Origin: Micromonospora aurantiaca ATCC 27029 | GTDB taxonomy: Bacteria > Actinomycetota > Actinomycetes > Mycobacteriales > Micromonosporaceae | Direction of reading: 5' to 3' | Assembly: GCF_000145235.1 (NCBI RefSeq) | Contig: NC_014391.1 | Span: 248,001-312,000, forward strand | Length of the DNA stretch: 64,000 nucleotides | In this document: positions 24,943 to 34,691 of the stretch, piece by piece | Layout: each line of letters begins with the position of its first letter | Numbering within the stretch: the stretch's first letter is position 1 | Position numbers and translations under genes: made by a program | The notes under the pieces: generated by a model | What the model saw: only the letters and a program-made list of their open reading frames with translations | Told to the model about the DNA's origin: nothing | Database searches by the model: none

Positions 24943-27900
24943 GCGTCGCGAGCCGGACGATCTCCTCGGCGGTCAGCGGGCTGCGGGGGTGGTGGGTCAG
25001 GCACATCGGCGCCTGCATCTTGACGAACCGGGCACCCTCCACCGCGGCGTAGAACTGGCCGGTACGCAGTTTGCCGATGTCCGGGACGTCGGTGCCCTTT
25101 GCCCTGGCCACATCCCGGGCCGCCTCGATCTGCACCGGCACGGTGAGCAGGCCGAAGAACTGCGTGGCGGCGTTGCCGGGGATCTGGTTGTGCAACGCCT
25201 TCGGCGCCTGGGTGGCGAAGACCAGCCCCAGCCCGTACTTGCGGGCCTGCGAGGTCAGCGCGAGCGTGCTCTGGGTGCAGGCGGTGACGGCGCCGGACGG
25301 AGCCAACGTCTGCGCCTCGTCCATGACGAAGAGTCCACCGAGTGGCCGGTCCCCGGCCGGATGGCGCTTGATCCAGGTGAACAGGGCGAGTTGCAACTGG
25401 TTGACGAAGCTCTGCCGCTGATTCTCCTCGGGCAGACCGGCGAGGTTGATCACCGAGACCCGGGCGCGGCGACCGGGTGGCGGGGTGAGCAGTTCGCCCG
25501 GGTCGACAGGGGTTCCGACGCCGCCCAGGAGCGGATCGTTGATCAGGGCGGCCTTGAGCAGCTGTGCCATGCCGGCGGCCAGTTTGGGCGCGCTTTCGAG
25601 CTGACTCACCCCGTCCGGTAGGTCGTTGAGGACGTCGGTGAACTCACGCAGGTCACTCGCGCCGCTGCGCGCGTAGCCGATCAGCGCCTCGCGCAGCACG
25701 GCCCGGCCGAGCCGGGCCTTGTCGGTGCCGCCGTCCACCCGGGCGTGCGGGGCGAGCGTGGCGACGGCGGCGTTGACGGCCGAGGTGAACCCGTCCGGGT
25801 CGTCGAGCACGTCGGCGAAGGCCGGCAGCGGCTGGAAGCTCAACGGCCGGCCGGCCTGCCGTCCCGGGGTCCAGACGACCACGTCGGTGCCGGCCAGGTA
25901 TTCCGCCGCGCGGCGGGCGTCGTCGGCGCCCCAGCCCGGCGGCGGCGCGGGCCAGCCCTCGCCGAGCCGGGCCAGGTCGTTGTTGGGGTCGAGCACGATG
26001 GCCGACACGCCGCGCAGGGCGCACTCCTCGACCAGGCGGCGGATCAGGACGGTCTTGCCGGAGCCGGAGCCGGCGAAGATGACTGTGTGTCGACGCAGCG
26101 CCTCCAGGTCGATGCCGACCGGGTCGGGCCGTCCGGTGACAGTGCCGATCTCCATCCGCTCCGGGTCGATGCCCGCAACCGGCGGCAGGGGAGCGACCAC
26201 CGGCGGCACCGGGACGGGATCGGCAGAGCGCGGTGCGGCGGTGACCGGCGGTGGCTTCCCGACCGAGGGCCGGTCCGGCGCCTCCTCCGGTCCCTCTTCG
26301 GCCCGGACGGCTGCCGGCTCGCCCGGCCAGTCGCCCAGCGCCTCCCGCAGGCAGGTGATGTCGGACGCCGGCCGGCGATCGGCGAACCACGGCCGCAGCG
26401 TCTCCCGCCCGTAGTCCTGGATGAGTTGTTCGAGCGCGGCCAGCCGGGCGACGTCCGGCGCGTTCAGGGGAAGCCGCCGGCCGCCGGCCCGCTCGAACGC
26501 GTCAAGCACCTCGCGGGTACGGGCACCGGCCGACCACTCCGCGCTTCGCAGCAGGAAGAGCCGGCGTTTGGCGACCCCCTCGGTGAGCCCGGCGGTCGTG
26601 ATCGCGTTGCGGATCCGGTTGAGCACGGCGATGTGGTGCGGCGCGGAGATCGCCCGGAACGACCAGTGCTCCTCGTCCTCGCTGTCCTCGCTCAGGCTGT
26701 GCCGTAGCCGGGCGTGCAGCGCCGGCTTGGTCCCGGCGGGGATCGGGTCGAGGCTGAACGCGTCGACGGCCGCGCCCTGCGCGGCGATCCACGCGGTCAG
26801 GCCGGCTTCGAGCAGGCGCGGGACGCGGCCGTCCTCCGACTGCGGGGACAGGGCGGAGGTGGTGTCGGCGGCGGCGACCAGCTCCGCGTACCGGGCGTCG
26901 ATCTTGCCGAATCCGTTCGTCCGCTCTTCCGGGGGCGGCCCGGTGACCGGGGCGTGGGCGAGTCCGTCGGCGGCGCGATCGCCGGTCGTGTGCAGCAGGT
27001 GCCGCAGTTCCCGCGCCTCACCGTCGGCCAGGCAGGCCCGGACGTGTGCGTCGATCCGTCGCAGCAGCTCACGGGGGGTGAAGCCGACTACTTCCTGGAA
27101 CGCGTCCGGGTGGACCGGCCAGGTGGGGTGGGGCGGTGTGAACCCGAGGCCCTCGAAGAGCACCGCGAACCGCTTCTCGACCAGCTCGCGACCCACCTCG
27201 ACGGACGGGATCTCCTTGAGCGGGGCGGCTTCCCGGAACCGGTCCTGGACGGTGTCCGTCGCCTGCTGCTGGATGCTGCGCCACGTCTGCGGCAGGCACG
27301 AGACGACGGACAGGGTCCGGCGAGTGGTCTCGCGCAGCGCCATCAGGCCGCTGGCGACCTGTTCGAGCAGGAGCGACGTCTGCCAGTCCGCCTCGCCCCG
27401 GGCGTCCTGGTTCGTGGCCTTCACGGACTGGGCGATCATCAGGTCGATCTGGTCCACCGCGATCACGGTCGGGCCGACGACGGCGAGCAGCCGGGAGATG
27501 TCCCGGACCACCTCCTGGGGAGCCCGTCGGTTGCGCCGCAGCCCCCACCCGGCCCGTTGGCCGGGCTCCTCCTCGTCCATCGAGGACAGAAAGTCGTAGC
27601 CGATGTCCTGCACCGCGGACTGCTCGGCCGCGTAGAGCACCAGGGCCCGCGCGGTGTCCTGGCACTCCGTGCCGATCTGGCGGTCCTTCTTGCGGATCAG
27701 GTCGGCGAACGCGTCGAGCGTCGACCGGCTGAGTTCGGTCTCGCCGGCGACCGCGCGCCGTACCGTCCGAGGCGCCCCCACCTCGTCGGCCAGCCGGCGC
27801 AGGAACGTCCGCAGCTGGGTCGTCTCGTCCGGCATCGGCCGGACAAGGCCCTCCAGCATCGAGATCGCGGTGCGTTGCCAGAACGTCCGGGCCTCGAGCA

Positions 27901-28180
27901 GCTCGACCAGGAAGAAGAACCCGCCGCGTGCCTGCACCTGCTGGCGGACCGTGCCGATGAGGTGGGTCTTGCCGGTGCCGCGCTGGCCGAGGATGGCCAC
28001 CCCCACCGGACTGGAGTCGGTGCTGGCCTGAGCCTCCGCGAAGCTGTCCAGGACCGTCGTGACGACGTCGTGGTGCAGGCCCTCCACGTGAAACGGCGTG
28101 GGTTTCCAGACGTCGTCCGGGGTCGGAGCCCAGTTGAACCTCAGCGCTGCGAGGGCACGGCGTTGCTCGTCACCGATCAT
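24935..28180 (-). CDS. Dual ATPase: AAA domain fused to HerA-like helicase/translocase
   Basis: 1081 aa with two separate P-loop domains. The N-terminal AAA domain has Walker A GQRGTGKT (about residue 65) and Walker B TVIAVDQIDLM (about 237). A long middle region (about 400-640) has a possible winged helix at LTEGVAKRRLFLLRSAEW. After a Pro-rich linker comes a HerA/DUF87-like domain: Walker A GSGSGKT (about 700), DPNNDLARLG, Walker B LFVMDEAQTL (about 950) and FATQAP. Such hexameric motors occur in prokaryotic conflict systems and plasmid transfer. The ATG overlaps the stop of the partner gene (28177-28180, ATGA). Function unproven; DNA translocation linked to immunity is my inference. Confidence 0.85.
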   Translation of the reverse strand: MIGDEQRRALAALRFNWAPTPDDVWKPTPFHVEGLHHDVVTTVLDSFAEAQASTDSSPVGVAILGQRGTGKTHLIGTVRQQVQARGGFFFLVELLEARTFWQRTAISMLEGLVRPMPDETTQLRTFLRRLADEVGAPRTVRRAVAGETELSRSTLDAFADLIRKKDRQIGTECQDTARALVLYAAEQSAVQDIGYDFLSSMDEEEPGQRAGWGLRRNRRAPQEVVRDISRLLAVVGPTVIAVDQIDLMIAQSVKATNQDARGEADWQTSLLLEQVASGLMALRETTRRTLSVVSCLPQTWRSIQQQATDTVQDRFREAAPLKEIPSVEVGRELVEKRFAVLFEGLGFTPPHPTWPVHPDAFQEVVGFTPRELLRRIDAHVRACLADGEARELRHLLHTTGDRAADGLAHAPVTGPPPEERTNGFGKIDARYAELVAAADTTSALSPQSEDGRVPRLLEAGLTAWIAAQGAAVDAFSLDPIPAGTKPALHARLRHSLSEDSEDEEHWSFRAISAPHHIAVLNRIRNAITTAGLTEGVAKRRLFLLRSAEWSAGARTREVLDAFERAGGRRLPLNAPDVARLAALEQLIQDYGRETLRPWFADRRPASDITCLREALGDWPGEPAAVRAEEGPEEAPDRPSVGKPPPVTAAPRSADPVPVPPVVAPLPPVAGIDPERMEIGTVTGRPDPVGIDLEALRRHTVIFAGSGSGKTVLIRRLVEECALRGVSAIVLDPNNDLARLGEGWPAPPPGWGADDARRAAEYLAGTDVVVWTPGRQAGRPLSFQPLPAFADVLDDPDGFTSAVNAAVATLAPHARVDGGTDKARLGRAVLREALIGYARSGASDLREFTDVLNDLPDGVSQLESAPKLAAGMAQLLKAALINDPLLGGVGTPVDPGELLTPPPGRRARVSVINLAGLPEENQRQSFVNQLQLALFTWIKRHPAGDRPLGGLFVMDEAQTLAPSGAVTACTQSTLALTSQARKYGLGLVFATQAPKALHNQIPGNAATQFFGLLTVPVQIEAARDVARAKGTDVPDIGKLRTGQFYAAVEGARFVKMQAPMCLTHHPRSPLTAEEIVRLATLR

Positions 28181-28833
28181 GACGAGATGGCGACCAGATG
28201 CTTGTCCTGGTTGCCGATGGTCACCGCCGCCGCCCGCTCCTGCGGCTTGAGGACCTTCTGGTTGGACTCGGGCACCAGGTGTACGCCACGCTCCCGATTG
28301 AGCGTCATGAGTGCGGCGTCGAACTCGGGGCGGGACAGGTCGGTGAGAGCGCCGCGAAGGTCGGCCAGCATCACGTAGTCACCGGGCTTGGCGGCCAGCT
28401 CGTGGTACGCCTGCCGGATCAGCGCGACCGCGTCGACGGCTGGTGCCCCCGACGACGTCACCGGCGGCGCGACGACCTCGTCCCGGTTGATCTGCATCCG
28501 GAAGAGGTCGTCGGCGCGGGTCCCGGAGTGGTCGATCAGCCGGCGCAGGAAGTCGAGCGCGACGTAGAGCGTGCCGCCGGCGGTACCGGCACCCTTGGGT
28601 GGCTCCGCGCCCAGCTCCTCCGTGGCCCGATCCCATCCTCTGTCGGTGAGCGCCAGGGTGATGGGCTTCTCCGTAACCTCGATCAGGCCGAGTGACTGAA
28701 GTCGGCGGCGGTGATCCGCTTTCAGCCCGATTCCGGCGACATTGGTGAAGTAGGTCTGCGGCAAAGGCGCCGCCTTCACCATCAGCGTGACAAGAATGCA
28801 CCGGTCGACGAGGGTCAGTTCCTTTTCCGGCAT
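28177..28833 (-). CDS. Winged-helix-like partner of the dual ATPase
   Basis: 218 aa from the ATG at 28833 (AGGAG upstream; longer in-frame starts exist but lack a Shine-Dalgarno). Begins MPEKELTLVDRCILVTLMVKA and continues with GIGLKADHRRRLQSLGLIEV and ITLALTDRGWDRATEEL, a winged-helix pattern. The C-terminal half (about 120-218) is a second helical domain with DYVMLADLRGAL. No known family recognised. Co-translated with the dual ATPase through ATGA, so probably its DNA-binding or adaptor subunit. Confidence 0.75.
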   Translation of the reverse strand: MPEKELTLVDRCILVTLMVKAAPLPQTYFTNVAGIGLKADHRRRLQSLGLIEVTEKPITLALTDRGWDRATEELGAEPPKGAGTAGGTLYVALDFLRRLIDHSGTRADDLFRMQINRDEVVAPPVTSSGAPAVDAVALIRQAYHELAAKPGDYVMLADLRGALTDLSRPEFDAALMTLNRERGVHLVPESNQKVLKPQERAAAVTIGNQDKHLVAISS

Positions 28834-29209
28834 GCGGATGCTCCTCTGCGGCACGAGCTCCCACCGCGTCGACGGTGTGATCGAAGGCTCGGAAGGGGTG
28901 GCCATGATCGAGGTGGGCAACGAGGGCTGGCCCCGGCGCACGGGCCGATTCTGCCGACGGTGCCGGACTCGCGCAAGGTCACCGATCTCGCTGACGAAAG
29001 CCGACAGGGCCGCGTAGTGGATCTCCAACGGTCCTGCGTGGACGGCTCGATTGAAACGCCTGTTCGGCGGCTTCGGCGCGGTTCGCCGTCCCGACCATTG
29101 CGAAGTGACAAGGACAGCGGGCAGCATGGCAGACCGGTGAGAGGGCCGGAGTTCTGCTCCGCCGCGAGCCCTCCTGCCTGTTCTCCTGAAATACGTCACG
29201 GAGGTGACC
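28834..29209 (+). other. Divergent intergenic region of the accessory ATPase/STAND module
   Basis: 376 bp separating the leftward wHTH-ATPase pair from the rightward Trypco1-STAND pair. It should hold both promoters. I see no clear palindrome. A possible upstream extension of the leftward gene from an ATG at 28902 is in frame but has no Shine-Dalgarno. Confidence 0.4.
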
Positions 29210-29539
29210 GTGCAGTCTGAGGTGGTCCGCTACCAGGTCGATGACGAAACGGTTGCCTTGATCGAAGTCGAGCCGACGCCCGGTTTCCAGCCCGCCGGCT
29301 TCGGCGATGTCGCCGGCTGGGTACGCGAATCCGCGGCGCCGGCGGTCGCCGCCGCCCGGGAATTGCTGGAACAGGTCAAGACCGTTTCTCCAGACGCGGT
29401 GGAGGTGCGCTTCGGGATCAAGGCCACCGGCACGGCGAGCTGGGTGGTGGCGAAGGCGACCGGAGAGGCGAACTTCGAGGTCACGCTCGCCTGGCAGCCG
29501 GACGGCCCCACCGATCGCGGTGCCGGCCCACGGCGCTGA
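29210..29539 (+). CDS. Trypco1-like (trypsin-co-occurring domain) protein
   Basis: 109 aa from the GTG at 29210, which has a perfect GGAGGTGA five bases upstream. It follows the Trypco1/CU044_2847 pattern: N-terminal VVRYQVDDETVALIEVE, helix VAAARELLEQVKTVSPDAVEVRFGIKA and C-terminal strands ASWVVAKATGEANFEVTLAW. This domain is known for being encoded next to trypsin-like proteases in predicted conflict systems, exactly as here. It lies 15 bp before the protease-STAND gene. Role (regulator or substrate of the protease) unknown. Confidence 0.85.
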   Translation: MQSEVVRYQVDDETVALIEVEPTPGFQPAGFGDVAGWVRESAAPAVAAARELLEQVKTVSPDAVEVRFGIKATGTASWVVAKATGEANFEVTLAWQPDGPTDRGAGPRR

Positions 29540-29554
29540 CGGCCGGGTCGGCCC

Positions 29555-32500
29555 GTGACAGCGGCCCCGGACGAGAGCTCGTGGGCGGTTGCTCTGCACC
29601 GCGAGGCGGACCCGCACACGGCGCTCGGCACCGGCATCGTGATCGCCACCAACCTGGTGCTCACCTGCCACCACGTGGCGTTCGCCACCGACGGCACCCT
29701 CCGCCCTGATCTCATGGTCGCCTTTCCACGCGCACCCAAGGTCGCCTACTTCGATCGGCGCAAGGTCCGGCAGTGCCGGCACGACGGCATGCGGGAGGCG
29801 TACGTCGATCTGGTCGTGCTCGAACTCGTCGAGCCGGTGCCGGCCACCGTCACCCCGGCGCGGCTGCGCTGCCTCGCCCCCGAGCCGCTGCTCGACCGTC
29901 CCTTCTGGGCGTACGGCTTCCCGACGGGAGTGGTCGGTGGCCTCCAGGCGACCGGTTCCGTCGTCGAAACCGGCGGGTACGGCCACGTCACCATCGACAG
30001 CGGCGCCTCCGGGCCGCTCAGCAAGGGGTTCAGCGGGGGCGCCCTGTGGTCCCCGGAGTACGAGGCGGTGGTCGGCGTCGTCGTCACGGCCGACGGCAAG
30101 GGCAAGGGTCAGGCGGTGACCCTGCACCACGCCGACGAACAGGTGCCGGCGATGACGTTGGGCGCGTTGTCGGCCTGGCGGGTCGAGGACGCCGACGACG
30201 CCGCCCTCTCGGCCTGGGGGTGGACGTTGAGCACCGACGGTGAGGCCGGCCGGCACTGGCTGCCCCGAGCGCGGGGCGTCGCCGTGGACACCGAGGGTGG
30301 CGCGCGGTTCCGGGGTCGTACGGCCGCGCTCCGGCGGATCGTCGACTTCATCGACGGGGAGGCGCCCGCCACCCGGCCGCTGATCGTCACGGGCTCACCC
30401 GGGGTCGGTAAGTCCGCCGTCCTGGGCCGTGTCGTGACCACGGCCGACCAGCAGATCCGGGCCGGCCTGCCGGGCGGCGACAACGCCGTGCGGGCCACTG
30501 TCGGCTCGGTGTCCTGCGCCGTGCACGCCAAGGGCAAGACCGCGCTCGAGGTGGCGGTCGAGATCGCACGGGCCGCCGCCGTCGAACTGCCCGGTGCGCC
30601 GGCTGACCTGATGCCGGCGGTGCGGGACCGGCTGGCGCGTCGTCCGGCTCGTTTCGCGCTCGTCATCGACGCGCTGGACGAGACGGCCGCCCCCGGTCAG
30701 GCGCGGCAGGTCATCGACGACGTCCTGCTACCGCTGGCCCGGGAGTGCGGCCGGTACGGCGTCCGGGTGGTCGTCGGCACCCGGCGCGGCGACGACCGGG
30801 GTGACCTGATCTCCTGCTTCGGTGATCCGGTCGAGCTGGTGGATCTGGACACGCCCGAGTACTTCGCCGAGGCCGATCTGATGAACTACGCCCTGGCGAC
30901 CCTGCGGCTGCTGGGCGCGGAACGGCCGGGCAATCCGTACACCGACCCGGCGGCGGCCGCCCCGCTGGCCCGCCGCATCGCCGGGCTGGCGAAGGGGAAC
31001 TTCCTGGTGGCCGGTCTCGTCGCCCGGGCACACGCGCTGCGCGACATCGAGCCGGTCGACCCGGCCTCGGTGTCGTTCACCGCGACAGTGGCCCATGCGC
31101 TCGACTCCTACCTGGCCGGGCTGCCGGCTGCCGGCTCGGCCTCCGCCCGGCTCGCCCTCACCGCCCTGGCGTACGCCGAGACGCCGGGCCTGCCGCTGTC
31201 GCTCTGGCGGATCGCGGTGACCGCGCTCGGCGGTACGGTCACCGAGGACGAACTCCTCGCGTTCGCCCGTACGTCGGCGGCGAACTTCCTGGTCGAGACC
31301 GGCGGCGGTAGCCAGCCCGCGTACCGCCTGTTCCACCAGGCCCTCAACGACGCGTTGCTGGCCGGGGCATCGCGGCGGGACGATCAGCGACGGCTGGTCG
31401 CGGCCTGGACGGACCTGGCTGCTGAGGTGGGATGGGCCTCGGTGCCCGACTACCTGCGGCGCTCCCTGCCGCAGCACGCCTCCCGCGCCGGGCTCGTGGA
31501 ACGGCTCCTCGCCGACGAGGACTACCTCCTGCACGCGCACCTGGAGCGGTTGCTCTCGGTCGTCGACATGGAGAGACCGTTGGAACCGTTGTCCCGATCA
31601 CGGGTACGGCTGCTGCACCGCACGCCGCTCGCGGTCGCGGCGGCGCCGGCCGAACGCGCCGCCCTCTTCTCGGTGGTCGACCGACTCGACGGGCTGGGCA
31701 GCGGGATCGAGGCCGACCCCGCGCCGTACCGCGCGCGCTGGGCGCACACCCCGCCCCGGCAGGAGCGCAGTGTGCTGGACGGGCATTCGCAGGCCGTCTA
31801 CGACGTGGCAGCCGTCGAGCTGGACGATCGGTGGTTGCTCGCCTCCGCCGGTGACGACGGCACGGTCCGGCTCTGGGATCCGTTGACCAACCAGGCCGTG
31901 GCGGTCTTCACCTGTCACGGCGACACGATCCGCGGGTTGTGCGCCGTCCGTACCGGCGCCGGCGAGACGCTGATCGCCACCGCCAGTCACGACGGGACTG
32001 TCGGCCTGTGGGATCCGCGAACCGGTCAGCGCCGGCACGAACTGCGCGGGCACGACGACTGGGTCCGCAACATCTGCGTCATCCCGTTGCCGGACGGCGA
32101 CCTGCTCGCCTCGGCCGGCGACGATCGGACGGTCCGGATCTGGGATCCGGTGACCGGGACGCAGCGCTACGCGTTGACCGGCCACTCGGGCTGGGTGACC
32201 GCTGTGACGTACGTTCCGGCGGGCGGCCGGCACCTGCTCGCCTCCACCGGTTTCGACGGCGTGGTCCGGGTCTGGGAGCCGACATGTGACACGCGCCCGG
32301 CGCTGACTCTCACCGGACACGTCGGCTGGGTGACCACCCTCTACGCCGTCCGTGCGCCTGGCGGCACGTTGCTCGCCTCGGCCGGCTACGACGGTACGGT
32401 CCGGCTCTGGGATCCGCAGAGCGGCGAATGCGTCCACATCCTCGCCACCGGCGGACCTGTCACGGACCTCTGCACGGTCGAGGTCGACGAGGGCTGTCTG

Positions 32501-33658
32501 CTCGTGTCGACAGGTGAGGACGGGCTCATCCGGATCTGGGACGTGTCGACCTGGACCATTCGGCCGAGCCTGCGGGGACATGCGAGCTGGATCCGCGCGG
32601 TCTGCGAGCTGCGTACGGCGAAGGACCGGATGCTGGCGACGGCGGGTGACGACGGCACGGTGCGGCTGTGGGATCCGGCGGGCGGCCGACCGGACACGGT
32701 CGCCGAGCGGGACCGGCTCGGGCCCGTGCACAGCCTCTGCGCGGTCCCCGGCGAGCGGCCGGGTCTCGTCGCCTCCGGCGGCGCCGACGGGCGCGTGGGC
32801 GTCTGGGACGCCGCCACCGGCGAGCGGTTGCGGGAGATTCCGACACCCGGCGGGCCGGTCAACGCGATGTGCGCGGTCGCCGACGTCGAGGAGCCATTGC
32901 TCGTCACCGCGCAGGACGACAACACGGTCGGGACGTGGAGTGTGCGGCACGGCGCGCAGATGGGGTCGATGACCGAGCACCACGCCCCGGTGGCGGCGGT
33001 CTGTCCGATCGTCATCGGCGGTGAGACGCTCGTCGCGTCGGCCGGCGACGACCAGGCCATCCGGCTCTGGCACCCGCAGACCGGCGCCGTGCGGGCGGTC
33101 CTGCTCGGGCACGTCACCCGTGCCTGGGTGACCGCCCTCGCGACGGTCCGGTGGCCCAGTGTGGAGGCGCTCGCCTCGGCCGACAAGAGCGGCACGGTGA
33201 TGCTGTGGGGCGGTGGTGACACACCGGTCTGGACCCGGCAGGGACACCAGGACGCGGTCACCGCGCTCTGCGGGCTCGTCGTTGCGAATCGCCGGATGCT
33301 GGCGTCGGCCAGCGCCGACCACACGATCCGGCTGTGGGACGCCGAGTGGGGCGAGCCTGTGGGCGTGTTCACCGGCCACACGGCTGCCGTCACCGGGCTG
33401 AGCCTGGTGCGCGTCGGCGGACGGGATCTGCTCGCCTCGACCAGCCGGGACCGGACGGTACGGATCTGGGATCCGTCCACCGGCCGGGTGTTGCATACCA
33501 TCCCCGTCTACCACCCGGCGCTCACCTGCTGCACGGTCGGCGGAACGTTGCTCGTCGGCCTGGACCAGGGCTTGCTGGCGTTGGACGTCGGCGGCCGGAG
33601 CGACGTGCCACCCGAGGCCGCAGACCGTGCGGTCGCTCGGGTGGCGGTGCGCTGCTGA
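29555..33658 (+). CDS. Trypsin-STAND NTPase-WD40 protein
   Basis: 1367 aa, GTG start. Residues 1-190: trypsin-like protease with His40 (TCHHV), Asp85 (YVDLV) and Ser160 (GFSGGAL), so the triad looks intact. About 250-560: STAND-type NTPase with Walker A TGSPGVGKSA (about 280) and Walker B ALVIDALDET (about 370). About 560-735: helical region. About 740-1367: thirteen clear WD40 repeats (typically GDDGTVRLWDP) and one degenerate repeat, enough for two seven-blade propellers. STAND proteins oligomerise on sensing a trigger via their repeats and activate the effector, here a protease. Likely immune or programmed-death role, by family analogy. Abuts the convergent oxidoreductase with no spacer. 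Confidence 0.93.
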   Translation: MTAAPDESSWAVALHREADPHTALGTGIVIATNLVLTCHHVAFATDGTLRPDLMVAFPRAPKVAYFDRRKVRQCRHDGMREAYVDLVVLELVEPVPATVTPARLRCLAPEPLLDRPFWAYGFPTGVVGGLQATGSVVETGGYGHVTIDSGASGPLSKGFSGGALWSPEYEAVVGVVVTADGKGKGQAVTLHHADEQVPAMTLGALSAWRVEDADDAALSAWGWTLSTDGEAGRHWLPRARGVAVDTEGGARFRGRTAALRRIVDFIDGEAPATRPLIVTGSPGVGKSAVLGRVVTTADQQIRAGLPGGDNAVRATVGSVSCAVHAKGKTALEVAVEIARAAAVELPGAPADLMPAVRDRLARRPARFALVIDALDETAAPGQARQVIDDVLLPLARECGRYGVRVVVGTRRGDDRGDLISCFGDPVELVDLDTPEYFAEADLMNYALATLRLLGAERPGNPYTDPAAAAPLARRIAGLAKGNFLVAGLVARAHALRDIEPVDPASVSFTATVAHALDSYLAGLPAAGSASARLALTALAYAETPGLPLSLWRIAVTALGGTVTEDELLAFARTSAANFLVETGGGSQPAYRLFHQALNDALLAGASRRDDQRRLVAAWTDLAAEVGWASVPDYLRRSLPQHASRAGLVERLLADEDYLLHAHLERLLSVVDMERPLEPLSRSRVRLLHRTPLAVAAAPAERAALFSVVDRLDGLGSGIEADPAPYRARWAHTPPRQERSVLDGHSQAVYDVAAVELDDRWLLASAGDDGTVRLWDPLTNQAVAVFTCHGDTIRGLCAVRTGAGETLIATASHDGTVGLWDPRTGQRRHELRGHDDWVRNICVIPLPDGDLLASAGDDRTVRIWDPVTGTQRYALTGHSGWVTAVTYVPAGGRHLLASTGFDGVVRVWEPTCDTRPALTLTGHVGWVTTLYAVRAPGGTLLASAGYDGTVRLWDPQSGECVHILATGGPVTDLCTVEVDEGCLLVSTGEDGLIRIWDVSTWTIRPSLRGHASWIRAVCELRTAKDRMLATAGDDGTVRLWDPAGGRPDTVAERDRLGPVHSLCAVPGERPGLVASGGADGRVGVWDAATGERLREIPTPGGPVNAMCAVADVEEPLLVTAQDDNTVGTWSVRHGAQMGSMTEHHAPVAAVCPIVIGGETLVASAGDDQAIRLWHPQTGAVRAVLLGHVTRAWVTALATVRWPSVEALASADKSGTVMLWGGGDTPVWTRQGHQDAVTALCGLVVANRRMLASASADHTIRLWDAEWGEPVGVFTGHTAAVTGLSLVRVGGRDLLASTSRDRTVRIWDPSTGRVLHTIPVYHPALTCCTVGGTLLVGLDQGLLALDVGGRSDVPPEAADRAVARVAVRC

Positions 33659-34573
33659 TCAGGGGCGCAGCACGTAGCGTCCGCGTACCCCGCCCTCGGC
33701 CACCGCCCGATGCGCGTCCGCCACCCGGTCCAGCGGCAGGACCGCGTGCACCCGGGCCGGCAGCTCACCGGCTGCGGTGCGGGCGAGCAGGTCGGCGAGG
33801 CGTACCCCGTCGGGGCGCACGTCGACCGCGCGCACCGTGACGCCGCGCTCGGCGGCCGGGTGGGCGTTCGGCCGTACGCCGACGAACACGCCGCCGTCGC
33901 CTACCAGCGCGAGCCCCTGGTCCTGCCATCCGGCGGCGTCGGCGACCGCGTCCCAGCCCGGCTCGGCCGCCGTGATGAAGTCGGCCCCGAGTCCGCGGAC
34001 GAACTTCTCGTCCCCGGCCCGCGCCAGGCCGGTCACCCGCCATCCCCGGTCCCGGGCGAGCGGCACGACGTAGCCGCCCACCGCACCGGCCGCGCCGGTG
34101 ACGAGCAGCCGGCCGTCGGCGGGAGGGTCGCCGAGCAGGTCGACGATCTGCGCCGCGGTCTGGCCGTTGAGCGGCACCGTCGCCGCCGCCACCAGATCCA
34201 GATCATCGGGTACGACGGCGACGTCGGCCGCGGCTACGACGAGCTGCTCGGCGTACGTGCCGAAGTCGCGGTCGAACCCGCCGACCAGCCCGGCGACCCG
34301 GGTGCCCACGGCGAGGTCGACGCCCGGCCCGGCCGCGGCGACGACACCGGCGAAGTCCCAGCCCAGGCCGGTGTGGTGCGGCTGGTGGATGAGCCCCAGC
34401 GAGTGGAAGAAACCGCCGACGACCCCGAGGTCGGCCGGGTTGACCGGTGCCGCCGCGACGTCCACCCGGACCTCGCCGGGCCCCGGCTCGCGCTCCGGAA
34501 CGTCGATGATCTCGATCGTGTCCCGTCCGCCCGGAGCGCGGACGACGGCGGCGCGGAAGGTACGCGTACCCAT
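33659..34573 (-). CDS. NADP-dependent quinone oxidoreductase-like protein (MDR family)
   Basis: 304 aa from the ATG with AAGGAG eight bases upstream. GroES-like N-terminal half (GEVRVDVAAAPVNPADLGV) without the zinc-ligand Cys set, then a Rossmann domain with LLVTGAAGAVGGYVVPLA and a C-terminal DRVADAHRAVAEGGVRGRYVL. This is the zinc-free quinone oxidoreductase type. Divergent from an HxlR regulator that probably represses it. Confidence 0.9.
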   Translation of the reverse strand: MGTRTFRAAVVRAPGGRDTIEIIDVPEREPGPGEVRVDVAAAPVNPADLGVVGGFFHSLGLIHQPHHTGLGWDFAGVVAAAGPGVDLAVGTRVAGLVGGFDRDFGTYAEQLVVAAADVAVVPDDLDLVAAATVPLNGQTAAQIVDLLGDPPADGRLLVTGAAGAVGGYVVPLARDRGWRVTGLARAGDEKFVRGLGADFITAAEPGWDAVADAAGWQDQGLALVGDGGVFVGVRPNAHPAAERGVTVRAVDVRPDGVRLADLLARTAAGELPARVHAVLPLDRVADAHRAVAEGGVRGRYVLRP

Positions 34574-34641
34574 GATGGTGTCTCCTTGTTCTTGAGGAAT
34601 GCCCTGCTCCACGATGGAGGGGTAACTTTCTTTCGGGAAGT

Positions 34642-34659
34642 ACGCACTTCGGAGTGCGT
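34642..34659 (+). promoter_or_regulatory. Perfect palindrome in the HxlR/oxidoreductase gap (operator)
   Basis: ACGCACT-TCGG-AGTGCGT, 7-bp arms and 4-bp centre, midway between the divergent starts at 34573 and 34692. The position fits the binding site of the HxlR dimer. It could also fold as an RNA hairpin. Confidence 0.6.
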
Positions 34660-34691
34660 TGGGTACCCCCGGGTAGGAGGAGGTGCGGACG

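Noticed and set aside
31598..33514. Long reverse-strand frames under the WD40 region
   Set aside because: Periodicity mirrors the WD40 repeats on the plus strand; no start signal and no recognisable domain.
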